Positions 8,917 through 16,992 of a stretch of 64,000 nucleotides of DNA are shown piece after piece (the stretch's first letter is position 1; every line of letters starts with the position of its first letter). The notes beneath the pieces were generated by a model that saw nothing but the letters and a program-made list of their open reading frames with translations, searched no databases and was not told the DNA's origin. The position numbers and the translations under genes are program-made. Source of the DNA: Achromobacter marplatensis (GTDB lineage Bacteria; Pseudomonadota; Gammaproteobacteria; Burkholderiales; Burkholderiaceae_B); contig NZ_NJIG01000005.1 in NCBI RefSeq assembly GCF_002209535.1, forward strand, positions 248,001 to 312,000, read 5' to 3'.

Positions 8917-9271
8917 CCCGGGAGGAACCTTGTGACGCATGGCCCATACACGGTTCCCGTCACGCCGGCGCATCAGGCTGCCAAGGCAGGTTTTGGCGGT
9001 GCGCCGGCATGACGGGAATCTCGTCCGCGCTATTGGATCGCGATCGCGAGGCGTTGTGATTCGCGCTCTCAACCCATGCTTGCGGACACAACCCATGCTA
9101 TCAGCGGCTACGTCCGCTGAATCTCGGTCAGGTGGATGATTGGTGGAGGAAAGGCGTGCCGCGCGGCACGCCGGGCCCTGCTGTGTATGCCTTAGCCAGG
9201 ATGGCTATGAGGACCCGGCAGCAACGGAACCTGTGCGTTCCAGGCTGCCGGGCAGGCAGCGCAACCCGCTA
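8917..9271. other. non-coding interval between the two LuxR genes, with two stable hairpins
   Basis: I see no gene in these 355 bases. Two strong stem-loops are present. One at 9214-9252 lies 20 bases past the stop of the upstream regulator; its outer stem is CCCGGCAGC/GCTGCCGGG and its inner stem GGAAC/GTTCC. The other is a perfect 20-base palindrome at 9153-9172 (GGCGTGCC, centre GCGC). Neither is followed by a good T-tract on the minus strand. They could be a weak terminator, an RNA-stability element or a regulator-binding palindrome. Confidence 0.55.
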
Positions 9272-10021
9272 CTACCCCAGCTTGCGCCCATAGATCTGCC
9301 CGGCGTCCGTATCCCTGCCATTGGGATCATGCCATTCCAAGGTCGCGCCACGCTGCAACGCCGCGTATACGGCCTCTCCCTTGTTCTTGACATGCAGACG
9401 CTGGTAAAGCGTGCAGGCATGCGTCTTGGCGGTAGCGACCGAAATATTGAGCATCCGGCTGACCGTCTTGATCGGATAGCCCCTGGCCAGCAACACCAGG
9501 ACTTCGTACTGACGCGGCGTGATCTGAAGCAACTGCGCCCCGGCGCTGACCGGCATCGTGCCCTTTCCAGATGCGTCGTCGGCATCGCGGGAAGGCAAGG
9601 CGCAAACCGTCGCCGCAGGCGCCTGCAATGCCTGCTCGCTGGGGAAGCACTGCCCGCCTGCCATAACCAGGCGTATCGCGGCTTCCAGGATTTCGACCGA
9701 AGCGGTCTTCATCAGGCAGCCATACACGCTTGCGCCAGGCAGGCCCTGCACCGGCATCGGCAAGGGCATCACATCCGTCAGAAGCAGAATCCGCTTCGGG
9801 GTGAGCACACGCTGGATCTCGTGCAATGCGCTCCATGCCTCGTCGGTCTCAACCGGCAATCCGTAGATCAGAAGATCGGCGCCAGCGTGCGCGCCGTCGG
9901 CCTTGGACAAATCTGCCAGGCCCATCCCCTCGATTTCCCACACATCATCCAACTTGCTAAGTATCTGCCACAACCCCAACCGCAATAGCGGATGAGCTTC
10001 AATCAGGACCATCTTGGCCAT
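9272..10021 (-). CDS. LuxR-family response regulator with degenerate receiver
   Basis: This 249-residue paralogue of the downstream regulator starts MAKMVLIEAHPLLRLGL. It has a receiver-like N-terminal domain and a LuxR/GerE helix-turn-helix at about 175-235 (ITPRQYEVLVLLARGYPIKTVSRMLNISVATAKTH). The phospho-acceptor strand reads ADLLIYGLPVE, with no Asp, and only one of the two N-terminal acidic residues is kept. A Lys in YGCLMKTAS remains. It probably binds DNA under control other than phosphorylation. The start is supported by GGGAGGA 5-11 bases upstream of the ATG. The gene precedes the second regulator by 355 structured bases on the same strand. Confidence 0.82.
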   Translation of the reverse strand: MAKMVLIEAHPLLRLGLWQILSKLDDVWEIEGMGLADLSKADGAHAGADLLIYGLPVETDEAWSALHEIQRVLTPKRILLLTDVMPLPMPVQGLPGASVYGCLMKTASVEILEAAIRLVMAGGQCFPSEQALQAPAATVCALPSRDADDASGKGTMPVSAGAQLLQITPRQYEVLVLLARGYPIKTVSRMLNISVATAKTHACTLYQRLHVKNKGEAVYAALQRGATLEWHDPNGRDTDAGQIYGRKLG

Positions 10022-10428
10022 GGTGTCCTCCCGGTTTTTCGACGGGCCTAGAAGGGATCTTCGCTGTGCTGAAGACTATTTTTTTTCCAACCCCGCGGTG
10101 GGTGGTCCGCACTATCCCGGAATATCTAATGAAGCTGGACCGGGGCGTTTGGGCTGGGCAACTTTGGTAGCCAACATAACGGATGGCATGAACCCATCTT
10201 ATGGTTCGAAACTCCCAAAATCAAGACGTTTCAGGGCGATATAATCCGATAAAAACAGAAATCATTCGTTAGCCTTAATCACTCTCGTAAATAGGGATGA
10301 GATGACCGTCTCCCCCTTTTTACCGCTAGGGTTTTCACCAGGAATCCACGGTGTTCCCAGGAGATCCCCCTCCATCCTCACCGTGCGCAAGCGCAATGGG
10401 GACGGGGATGAGGGGGAGCAAGCGCCCG
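10022..10428. other. AT-richer non-coding interval upstream of the LuxR pair
   Basis: No convincing gene is visible between the LuxR start and the terminator at 10429. The stretch is AT-richer than the genes to its left. It contains an eight-T run (10079-10086) and a TATAAT-like hexamer on the plus strand at 10240-10245 without a good -35 box or a downstream plus-strand gene. It probably carries the promoter of the minus-strand regulator. Confidence 0.5.
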
Positions 10429-10464
10429 AAAAAAAGCCGCAGCGGGGCACGCCCCCGCCGCGGC
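10429..10464 (-). terminator. Rho-independent terminator of the formyltransferase-like gene
   Basis: On the minus strand a GC-rich hairpin (10436-10464, arms of about 12 bases with one mismatch) is followed directly by seven Ts (10435-10429). It lies about 120 bases beyond the stop codon at 10586. Confidence 0.8.
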
Positions 10465-10585
10465 AAGAAAGTCCGGTTTTGGATGAAAAGCCTATCTATA
10501 TGTTTCCACGGACACACCCTGCCCGTGCAGGCATCTTTCAATCGAAATATAGGTAACATTTTTATTTTTGTGCCGGAAACGTCAT

Positions 10586-12193
10586 TTACTCCATATAGGC
10601 GAAGTCAAATACCGTATGACCCCCCTGATGATGCCAATGGTGCATTGAAGCATGACGCTTCCTCAAAAAGCTCGCGTAGTGGATTTCGCCGTCCGTTTCC
10701 ACGTAGGTGGTCGGCGAGAGCTCCTCGATCCGGTTCAACGAGACGCCCTTGCCGTAGTGGCAGAAGCCCTGGTACTGGGCACATCGGATCACGTCTCCGC
10801 TAGGCGAGACAACGATTCCGGCGTTTCGAGCCCGCATCGGGTTGCGCACGATGGGGTTGCATGCGTGCGGCGTCCAGACGGTGGAACGCGGCGAATCCGA
10901 AAAAAACGCGAAAAGTTCGTCGCAGTGGTTTTGCCCATCAGTCCGGTCAATATTCGTTAATAACCACCAGTATTCTCCGTGTTTAAAAATAATAGTATCC
11001 ACGGCGGATATATTGGTCATTAACGTGACATCAAGCTCCCATTTAAGCGGAAATTCAGTGCATTTCCATAATTCAATACTACGATTTCCGCACGTTTCCG
11101 GAACCATGTACGTCACGCCATCGTGTTCGAAAATATAAGGAAACGAGAGGTGATAGGGCAGGTTCAGCGCGGTGCCAAGCAGCCGGAAAGCCCCGTCAGA
11201 GTAGGTCGCGACCGAAATCGTCCCCTTGCGTGAAGTGAAGTCGTAATCCTCGAAAAAAATATATGGTTTCTTGTCGTGGGTATATACAAACGGATCCGCA
11301 AAAAAACGCCCCTTCGGCGGTTGGAGAACCATCGCCTCGGATATCACCGCCTGTTGCCGCGATGATGGAAACATGCCGATCCGCCATCGGACATTACGTT
11401 TCATGACGCGGCGCACAATCAAATCCGATATTAACCACGCTTGACGTGCGATATATGCCGCACTGTCCCACTCCGCCGGATCCGCCCGGCGCGGCCCGCT
11501 CATGATCTGCATCTCAGGCGCCGCCAAGGCTTGCCTGGCGCGGGCCAGCGCCTGCAGGGCGTCGTAGACCATGAAATTTCCCAGGCTGAAAGCACGGGCC
11601 TGATTTTTCAACCAAAACACTTCCGTGTTGAAACTGCGCTGGTCCAGGAGCTCATCCTGATCCGCTTGCGGACCGACTCGCCAGAGTTTCACCGTGGTGT
11701 GATCCTCCCGCTGATAAACCTCCCAAAAACCGGCATATCGGCTGGTCGACACCGCGATATCCGAATAGCTCAACTGCCAGACGCCCAGGCGTGCCCACCC
11801 CATCATCTGGGCCCGCGTGGCCAGCGACGCGCCCAGCGTGATCACCAGGTCCAGGCCCAGGGCGGCCACCACGTCCTCGCCCGGCGCCCCCTCCGGCTCC
11901 CGTGGCGTCAGCGGCAGGACCGGCACGCCGGCGGGCATGCTCTGCCGCATGTCGCGGCAATTGGCCAGCATCTGGCGCTGCTTGACCGGCAGCAACCTGG
12001 CCTCGAAGCGCGACAGCGTGCCGAACAGCGCCTTCACGCCCAATCGCGGCGCTTTGCCCATGCCTTCGGGGGGTATCACCAACAAGGCGGACATGTCGAA
12101 GTCCTGACTGTGGATCAGCCACTCCGCCATCTCATGCATCCAGCCGGGTTGCTCATACCCGTCAACCAGCAGTCCCACTCGGTAGGTCTTCAT
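10586..12193 (-). CDS. formyltransferase-like / glucosamine-inositolphosphorylceramide transferase (GINT1)-like two-domain protein
   Basis: This 535-residue protein has two parts. Residues 1 to about 200 resemble a formyltransferase-like fold: LVDGYEQPGWMHEMAEWL, then LDLVITLGASL, GVWQLSYSDIAVSTSRYAGFWEVYQ. In the last segment the usual catalytic His position seems to be Tyr. Residues of about 265 to 535 look like a beta-propeller with FADPFVYTHDKKPYIFFEDYD, YIFEHDGVTYMVPETCG and repeated aromatic strands. This pattern is known from proteins related to plant GINT1 and from bacterial polysaccharide loci. The biochemical role is not established. The ATG at 12193 has AGGAGCAGGACAA in front. The propeller half is clearly AT-richer than the first half and the flanks. 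Confidence 0.68.
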   Translation of the reverse strand: MKTYRVGLLVDGYEQPGWMHEMAEWLIHSQDFDMSALLVIPPEGMGKAPRLGVKALFGTLSRFEARLLPVKQRQMLANCRDMRQSMPAGVPVLPLTPREPEGAPGEDVVAALGLDLVITLGASLATRAQMMGWARLGVWQLSYSDIAVSTSRYAGFWEVYQREDHTTVKLWRVGPQADQDELLDQRSFNTEVFWLKNQARAFSLGNFMVYDALQALARARQALAAPEMQIMSGPRRADPAEWDSAAYIARQAWLISDLIVRRVMKRNVRWRIGMFPSSRQQAVISEAMVLQPPKGRFFADPFVYTHDKKPYIFFEDYDFTSRKGTISVATYSDGAFRLLGTALNLPYHLSFPYIFEHDGVTYMVPETCGNRSIELWKCTEFPLKWELDVTLMTNISAVDTIIFKHGEYWWLLTNIDRTDGQNHCDELFAFFSDSPRSTVWTPHACNPIVRNPMRARNAGIVVSPSGDVIRCAQYQGFCHYGKGVSLNRIEELSPTTYVETDGEIHYASFLRKRHASMHHWHHQGGHTVFDFAYME

Positions 12194-12450
12194 TTGTCCT
12201 GCTCCTGTGTCAGGGCGCACGGGTAGCCGCAGCGGTCTGGCAAACGGGCCCGCGTCACGTATCGCCGGTGCAATGCGTTCAAGTCCTCGCGCTGATACTG
12301 CGGCGTTTTCGACGTGCATTCCAGACCACATTCATCCTAGGTCGGCCGTCCGAGGGCGAACGGCTCAGCCCCCCGCCTACGGTCGATGCGCGGGTCGTCC
12401 GACTGCGCGAGCTGCCTCATCCATCTGATCTAGCTTGCCCGGTGCCCCAA

Positions 12451-12499
12451 TACCTGAAGGGTTCACAGCGACCGGTACTTCAGTACCTGAAAGGTTCAG
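12451..12499. promoter_or_regulatory. two spaced palindromic sites, CTGAAgGGTTCA and CTGAAAGGTTCAG
   Basis: The 15-base sequence TACCTGAAGGGTTCA (12451-12465) recurs with one mismatch at 12484-12498, exactly 33 bases later, or about three helical turns. Each copy contains a short palindrome CTGAA-N3-TTCA(G). The arrangement suggests cooperative binding of a dimeric regulator between the two divergent genes. The regulator is not identified. Confidence 0.45.
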
Positions 12500-12577
12500 A
12501 CCAACCGGCGCAGCAGCGCCGTTACGGGTAAACCCTATTGGGGATAGCCGAGGCTCGCTTCTCGCACTTCGCTACCG

Positions 12578-12602
12578 CATAATGCTTTTAAACGAACGTT
12601 TG
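12578..12602 (+). promoter_or_regulatory. psrA promoter region with PsrA-type operator
   Basis: TAAAC-GAAC-GTTTG at 12589-12602 fits the PsrA site pattern (AAAC, 2-4 bases, GTTT) known from Pseudomonas. A -10-like CATAAT lies at 12578-12583, so the palindrome would cover the transcription start. The regulator gene begins 12 bases downstream. This suggests autorepression relieved by long-chain fatty acids or acyl-CoAs. Confidence 0.6.
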
Positions 12603-12613
12603 AATTCAACCTT

Positions 12614-13285
12614 ATGCAAGAAATCAGAACTCCCAACACCCGCGAATCCATCCTGGACACGGCCGAAGCGCTATTTGCGCAACAAGGCCATGACGGGACA
12701 TCGATGCGACAGATCACCGGCGCGGCCGGTGTCAATCTGGCATCGGTGAACTATCACTTCGGCTCCAAGGAGTCACTCGTGCAGGCGGTGCTCAAACGGC
12801 GCCTGGAAGTGCTCAATCGCGAACGTCTGCGCCTGTTGGATGAACTGGAGTCGCAATCCGGCGGCAAGCCCTTGAAGCCGTCGCTCATCGTGGACGCCTT
12901 TTTCGGGACGCTGCTGCGACTGGCGGCCGATCCCGCGCAGGCGGGCAGCACCTTCCTGCCGCTGCTTGAACGCACCATGACCGACCCGTCAGACTTCATC
13001 CGCGCGCTGTTCGCCGAGGAATACGCCGACGTGCTGGAGCGCTACCGCAATGCCCTGTTCGCCGCGCTGCCCGACGTGCCCAAGGCCGAAATCGTGTGGC
13101 GCTTCCAGTTCATGCTTGGCGCCACGTCGTACGCCATCATCGGCACGGACCTGCTGCGGTCCGTCACGGGATGGACGCTGGACGAAGCCGAACAACCCGA
13201 CAACCCCGACTTGCTGCTGCCCCGGCTGATGAGCTTCCTGCTGGGGGGGCTGCGCGCACCGCTGCCGCCCGTAGCCGGCACCTAG
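12614..13285 (+). CDS. psrA: TetR-family fatty-acid regulator (PsrA-like)
   Basis: This 223-residue protein has a TetR helix-turn-helix at about 10-58 (TRESILDTAEALFAQQG, then GVNLASVNYHFGSKESLVQAVLKRR). The YHFGSKE and AGVNLA signatures and the C-terminal domain (WRFQFMLGATSYAIIG) resemble PsrA of Pseudomonas, a repressor of beta-oxidation genes that responds to long-chain fatty acids. The family match agrees with the operator 12 bases upstream and with the fadE-type operon starting 51 bases downstream. It probably controls that operon and itself. Another TetR acting on acyl-CoA is a less likely alternative. Confidence 0.82.
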   Translation: MQEIRTPNTRESILDTAEALFAQQGHDGTSMRQITGAAGVNLASVNYHFGSKESLVQAVLKRRLEVLNRERLRLLDELESQSGGKPLKPSLIVDAFFGTLLRLAADPAQAGSTFLPLLERTMTDPSDFIRALFAEEYADVLERYRNALFAALPDVPKAEIVWRFQFMLGATSYAIIGTDLLRSVTGWTLDEAEQPDNPDLLLPRLMSFLLGGLRAPLPPVAGT

Positions 13286-13335
13286 CGGGCCTCGCGGACC
13301 GGCAGCCAGAACAGAACACATACGGAGACAAAGAA

Positions 13336-15684
13336 ATGAACGCAGTCCTCATCGCGCTGGTCGTCATCGCGCTCCTTGCTGCCGTCGTGCTGGGCGTGCG
13401 CCCCATCCGGCGGGCGCTGCTGTCCGCGCCGATCTTCAACCTGTACCGGAAAGTGCTGCCGCAGATGTCGGACACCGAGCGCGATGCGCTGGAAGCCGGC
13501 ACCGTGTGGTGGGAAGGCGAACTGTTCCGCGGGCGGCCCGACTGGAGCCGCCTGCTGGCCTACCCGCGTCCGCGCCTGACCGACGAAGAGCAGCACTTCC
13601 TGGACAACCAGGCAGAGCAAGCCTGCCGCATGGTCAATGACTGGAGCGTCACGCAAGAACGCTACGACCTGCCCGCCGATGTCTGGACCTATCTGAAGTC
13701 CCAGGGTTTCCTGGGCATGATCATCCCCAAGGAATATGGCGGCCTGGCCTTCTCGGCCTACGCCCATTCCGAGATCGTCACCAAGTTGTCCACGCGCTCG
13801 TCCGCGCTGGCCGTATCGGTCATGGTGCCCAATTCCCTGGGCCCCGCCGAACTGCTGCTGCACTACGGCACCGACGAACAGAAAAACCACTACCTGCCCC
13901 GCCTGGCGCGCGGCGAAGACGTGCCCGCCTTCGCGCTGACCAGCCCCTGGGCGGGTTCCGACGCCGCAGCCATCCCCGACAGCGGCATCGTCTGCAAGGG
14001 CGAATGGCAGGGCCGCGAAGTGGTCGGCATGCGGGTTACCTGGGACAAGCGCTACATCACGCTGGCGCCCGTCTGCACCTTGCTGGGCCTGGCGTTCCGC
14101 CTGTATGACCCCGAGGGCCTCCTCGGCGGCAAAAAGGACCTGGGGATCACCTGCGCGCTGGTGCCGCACGACCACCCCGGCGTGGACACGGGCCGGCGCC
14201 ACTTCCCGCTCAATGCGATGTTCATGAACGGGCCCACTCGCGGCACCGATGTCTTCATGCCGCTGGACTTCATCATCGGCGGCCCGGCCATGGCGGGCCA
14301 GGGCTGGCGCATGCTGATGGAATGCCTGGCCGCGGGCCGTTCGATTTCACTGCCCTCCTCCAACACCGGCATGTCCAAGCTGACGGCTCGCGCCGTGGGC
14401 GGCTATGCACGCGTGCGCAGCCAGTTCCGCACGCCCGTCGGCAAGTTCGAAGGCGTCGAAGAAGCGCTGGCGCGCATCGGCGGCCATACCTACATGATGG
14501 ATGCGGCGCGCAGCATGACCGCAGGCGCCGTGGACCTGGGAGAAAAACCATCGGTGGTCTCGGCGATCGTGAAATACCACGTGACCGAACGCGCTCGCCA
14601 GGTCGTCAACGACGGCATGGACGTGATCGGCGGCAAGGGAATCTGCCTGGGCCCCAACAACTTCCTGGGCCGGGCGTATCAGCAGATCCCCATTGGCATC
14701 ACCGTCGAAGGCGCCAACATCCTGACGCGCAGCCTGATCATCTTCGGCCAGGGCGCGATCCGCTGCCACCCCTATGTGCTGGCCGAAATGCAGGCTGCTC
14801 AATCGCCTGACAGGAAGCAAGGCCTGACGGATTTCGACCGCGCCTTCTGGGGCCACGTCGGCTTTGTCGCCCGCAACAAGCTGCGCGCGCTGGGCACGGC
14901 GCTGACCGGGGCCCGCTACGTCGGCGTGAACGCCGATGTCGCGCCGGACATGTTGCGGTACTACAAGCTGCTTAGCCGCTATTCCGCCGCCTTCGCCTTG
15001 CTGGCCGACACCTCGATGCTGGTGCTGGGCGGCAGCCTGAAGCGCCGCGAGCGCCTGTCCGCGCGGCTGGGCGACGTGCTGTCCCAGATGTACCTGATCA
15101 GCGCCACGCTCAAGCGCTACGAAGACGAAGGCCGCCAGGCCGCCGACGCGCCGCTTGCGCACTGGTCGATCCAGGACGCGCTGTTCAAGCTGCAGGAAGC
15201 GTTGGACGGCGTGCTCGCCAACTACCCCAACCGCTTCGTGGCCTGGAGCCTGGCGCGCATCATCTTCCCGTGGGGCCGCACGCAGTCGCCGCCCTGCGAC
15301 CAGCTTGGCCAGGACGTGGCGCGCCTGATGATCAACCCCAGCGCCACGCGCGACCGGCTGACGGCGGGCTGCCACCTGCCCGCCACGGCTGATGAGCCCG
15401 TGGGCGCCATTGAACAGGCGCTGGCCGCCACGCTGGAGGCCGAACCCATCGAAGCCAAGATACGTGAACTGGAAAAGCGTGGCGCGCTGGAAGGCAACCC
15501 GCAGGCCAACGTGCGCGACATCGCGGATGCCGCCTTTGCGGCCGGCGGCATCACCGCCGAAGAATATGCGGTGGTGAAACGCCGCAACAGCTTGCGCGAT
15601 ACCGTCGTGAAAGTGGATGATTTCCCCTTCGACCTTGGCGCGTCGGGCGCAGCCAGGCCCGCCGCCGAGCTCAAGGTCGCCTGA
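13336..15684 (+). CDS. fadE: acyl-CoA dehydrogenase, FadE type
   Basis: This 782-residue protein is close to the length of FadE (about 814) and far longer than ordinary acyl-CoA dehydrogenases. It opens with a hydrophobic segment (residues 1-22). A region with PRLTDEEQHFLDNQ, IPKEYGGLAFS and ALTSPWAGSDAA follows, then the flavin-binding core and a long C-terminal extension. It oxidises acyl-CoA to trans-2-enoyl-CoA, the first step of beta-oxidation, passing electrons towards ETF or quinone. The ATG at 13336 follows GGAGACAAAGAA. It lies 51 bases after psrA and 12 bases before the thiolase gene, so it heads the degradative operon. Confidence 0.92.
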   Translation: MNAVLIALVVIALLAAVVLGVRPIRRALLSAPIFNLYRKVLPQMSDTERDALEAGTVWWEGELFRGRPDWSRLLAYPRPRLTDEEQHFLDNQAEQACRMVNDWSVTQERYDLPADVWTYLKSQGFLGMIIPKEYGGLAFSAYAHSEIVTKLSTRSSALAVSVMVPNSLGPAELLLHYGTDEQKNHYLPRLARGEDVPAFALTSPWAGSDAAAIPDSGIVCKGEWQGREVVGMRVTWDKRYITLAPVCTLLGLAFRLYDPEGLLGGKKDLGITCALVPHDHPGVDTGRRHFPLNAMFMNGPTRGTDVFMPLDFIIGGPAMAGQGWRMLMECLAAGRSISLPSSNTGMSKLTARAVGGYARVRSQFRTPVGKFEGVEEALARIGGHTYMMDAARSMTAGAVDLGEKPSVVSAIVKYHVTERARQVVNDGMDVIGGKGICLGPNNFLGRAYQQIPIGITVEGANILTRSLIIFGQGAIRCHPYVLAEMQAAQSPDRKQGLTDFDRAFWGHVGFVARNKLRALGTALTGARYVGVNADVAPDMLRYYKLLSRYSAAFALLADTSMLVLGGSLKRRERLSARLGDVLSQMYLISATLKRYEDEGRQAADAPLAHWSIQDALFKLQEALDGVLANYPNRFVAWSLARIIFPWGRTQSPPCDQLGQDVARLMINPSATRDRLTAGCHLPATADEPVGAIEQALAATLEAEPIEAKIRELEKRGALEGNPQANVRDIADAAFAAGGITAEEYAVVKRRNSLRDTVVKVDDFPFDLGASGAARPAAELKVA

Positions 15685-15696
15685 GGGAGGGAACGG

Positions 15697-16992
15697 ATGG
15701 CATTCAAACCGGTTTACGTCGTCGACGGCGCCCGTACGCCCTTCCTGAAAGCGCGCACCGGGCCCGGCCCCTTCTCCGCGGGCGACCTGGCCGTGCAGGC
15801 GGGCCGCGGCCTGCTGCTGCGCCAGCCCTTCGCGCCCACGGACTTCGACGAGGTCATCGTGGGCTGCGCCGCCCCTTCGCCCGATGAAGTGAATATCGGC
15901 CGCGTCATCGCGCTACGCCTGGGTTGCGGCAACAAGGTGCCCGGCTGGACGGTGATGCGCAATTGCGCGTCGGGCATGCAGGCAGTGGATTCCGGCATCG
16001 CCAACATCCAGTCCGGCCGCTCGGAACTGGTGCTGGCGGGGGGCACGGATGCCCTCTCGCGCGCGCCGCTGTTGTTCTCGGACGACATGGTGCGCTGGTT
16101 GGCCGGCTGGTACGCGGCCCGCGGGGTCGGCGCCAAACTGGCCGCCTTGCGTCGCTTCCGGTTGAAGAATCTGGCCCCGGTCATCGGCCTGTTGAAGGGC
16201 CTGACGGACCCCGTCGTGGGCCTGTCGATGGGCCAGACCGCCGAAAACGTCGCCACCCGCTTCGGCATCGATCGCGCCGCCATGGACGCCTATTCGGCCG
16301 GCAGCCATCAACGCGCGCTGGCCGCCCGCGCGGCCGGCGTCATGACCGAGATCACGCCGCTCATCGATACCCAAGGCAAGCTGTATCCCGATGACGACGG
16401 CGTGCGGGAAGACTCGACGCCGGAAAAGCTTGCCAAGCTCAAGCCCGTGTTCGACAAGCCCTGGGGCAACATCACCGCCGGCAACAGTTCGCAAGTGACC
16501 GACGGCGCCGCCATGCTGGTCCTGGCTTCCGAAGCGGCCGTCGCCAAATGGAACCTGCGCCCCCTGGGCCGCATCGTCGACAGCCAGTGGGCAGGCCTGG
16601 ATCCGGCGCAGATGGGCCTGGGGCCCGTGCACGCGGCCACCCCGATCCTGCAACGCCACGGCCTGGGCCTGAATGACCTGGATTTGTGGGAGATCAACGA
16701 GGCGTTCGCCGCGCAGGTGCTAGGCTGCCTGGCGGCATGGCGCGACGAGGCCTATTGCCAAGCGCACTTCGGTACGCCAGCATGGGGGTCGCTTGACCCC
16801 GCCAAGCTCAACGTGGACGGCGGCGCCATCGCGATCGGGCATCCGGTGGGCGCGTCTGGCGCCCGCATCGTCCTGCATCTGCTTGACGCCCTGAAGCGCC
16901 GCGGCGCCAAACGCGGCATGGCGGCCATCTGCATCGGCGGCGGCCAAGGCGGCGCCATGCTGGTTGAAACCCTGGACGAGGACCGCCCATGA
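15697..16992 (+). CDS. fadI: acetyl-CoA C-acetyltransferase (thiolase, FadI-like)
   Basis: This 431-residue thiolase shows the acyl-accepting Cys90 in NCASGMQ, the GHPVGASGAR His motif and the proton-shuttling Cys in CIGGGQGG. It cleaves 3-ketoacyl-CoA to acetyl-CoA and a shortened acyl-CoA. The length and the inserted segment around residues 120-165 are closer to FadI-type enzymes than to the 390-residue FadA group. The gene follows fadE by 12 bases. Its stop overlaps the start of the bifunctional dehydrogenase in an ATGA junction, as expected for partners of one trifunctional complex. Confidence 0.87.
   Translation: MAFKPVYVVDGARTPFLKARTGPGPFSAGDLAVQAGRGLLLRQPFAPTDFDEVIVGCAAPSPDEVNIGRVIALRLGCGNKVPGWTVMRNCASGMQAVDSGIANIQSGRSELVLAGGTDALSRAPLLFSDDMVRWLAGWYAARGVGAKLAALRRFRLKNLAPVIGLLKGLTDPVVGLSMGQTAENVATRFGIDRAAMDAYSAGSHQRALAARAAGVMTEITPLIDTQGKLYPDDDGVREDSTPEKLAKLKPVFDKPWGNITAGNSSQVTDGAAMLVLASEAAVAKWNLRPLGRIVDSQWAGLDPAQMGLGPVHAATPILQRHGLGLNDLDLWEINEAFAAQVLGCLAAWRDEAYCQAHFGTPAWGSLDPAKLNVDGGAIAIGHPVGASGARIVLHLLDALKRRGAKRGMAAICIGGGQGGAMLVETLDEDRP

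Larger units (their letters stand above)
12194..12613. other. regulatory interval between the GINT1-like gene and psrA
   Basis: No gene is supported here. The interval holds divergent promoter space, the two CTGAA/TTCAG-type sites at 12451-12499 and the PsrA-type operator at 12589-12602, each listed separately. Confidence 0.6.

Noticed and set aside
10235..10260. TATAAT-like promoter on the plus strand
   Set aside because: There is no matching -35 hexamer and no plus-strand gene for more than 2 kb downstream.
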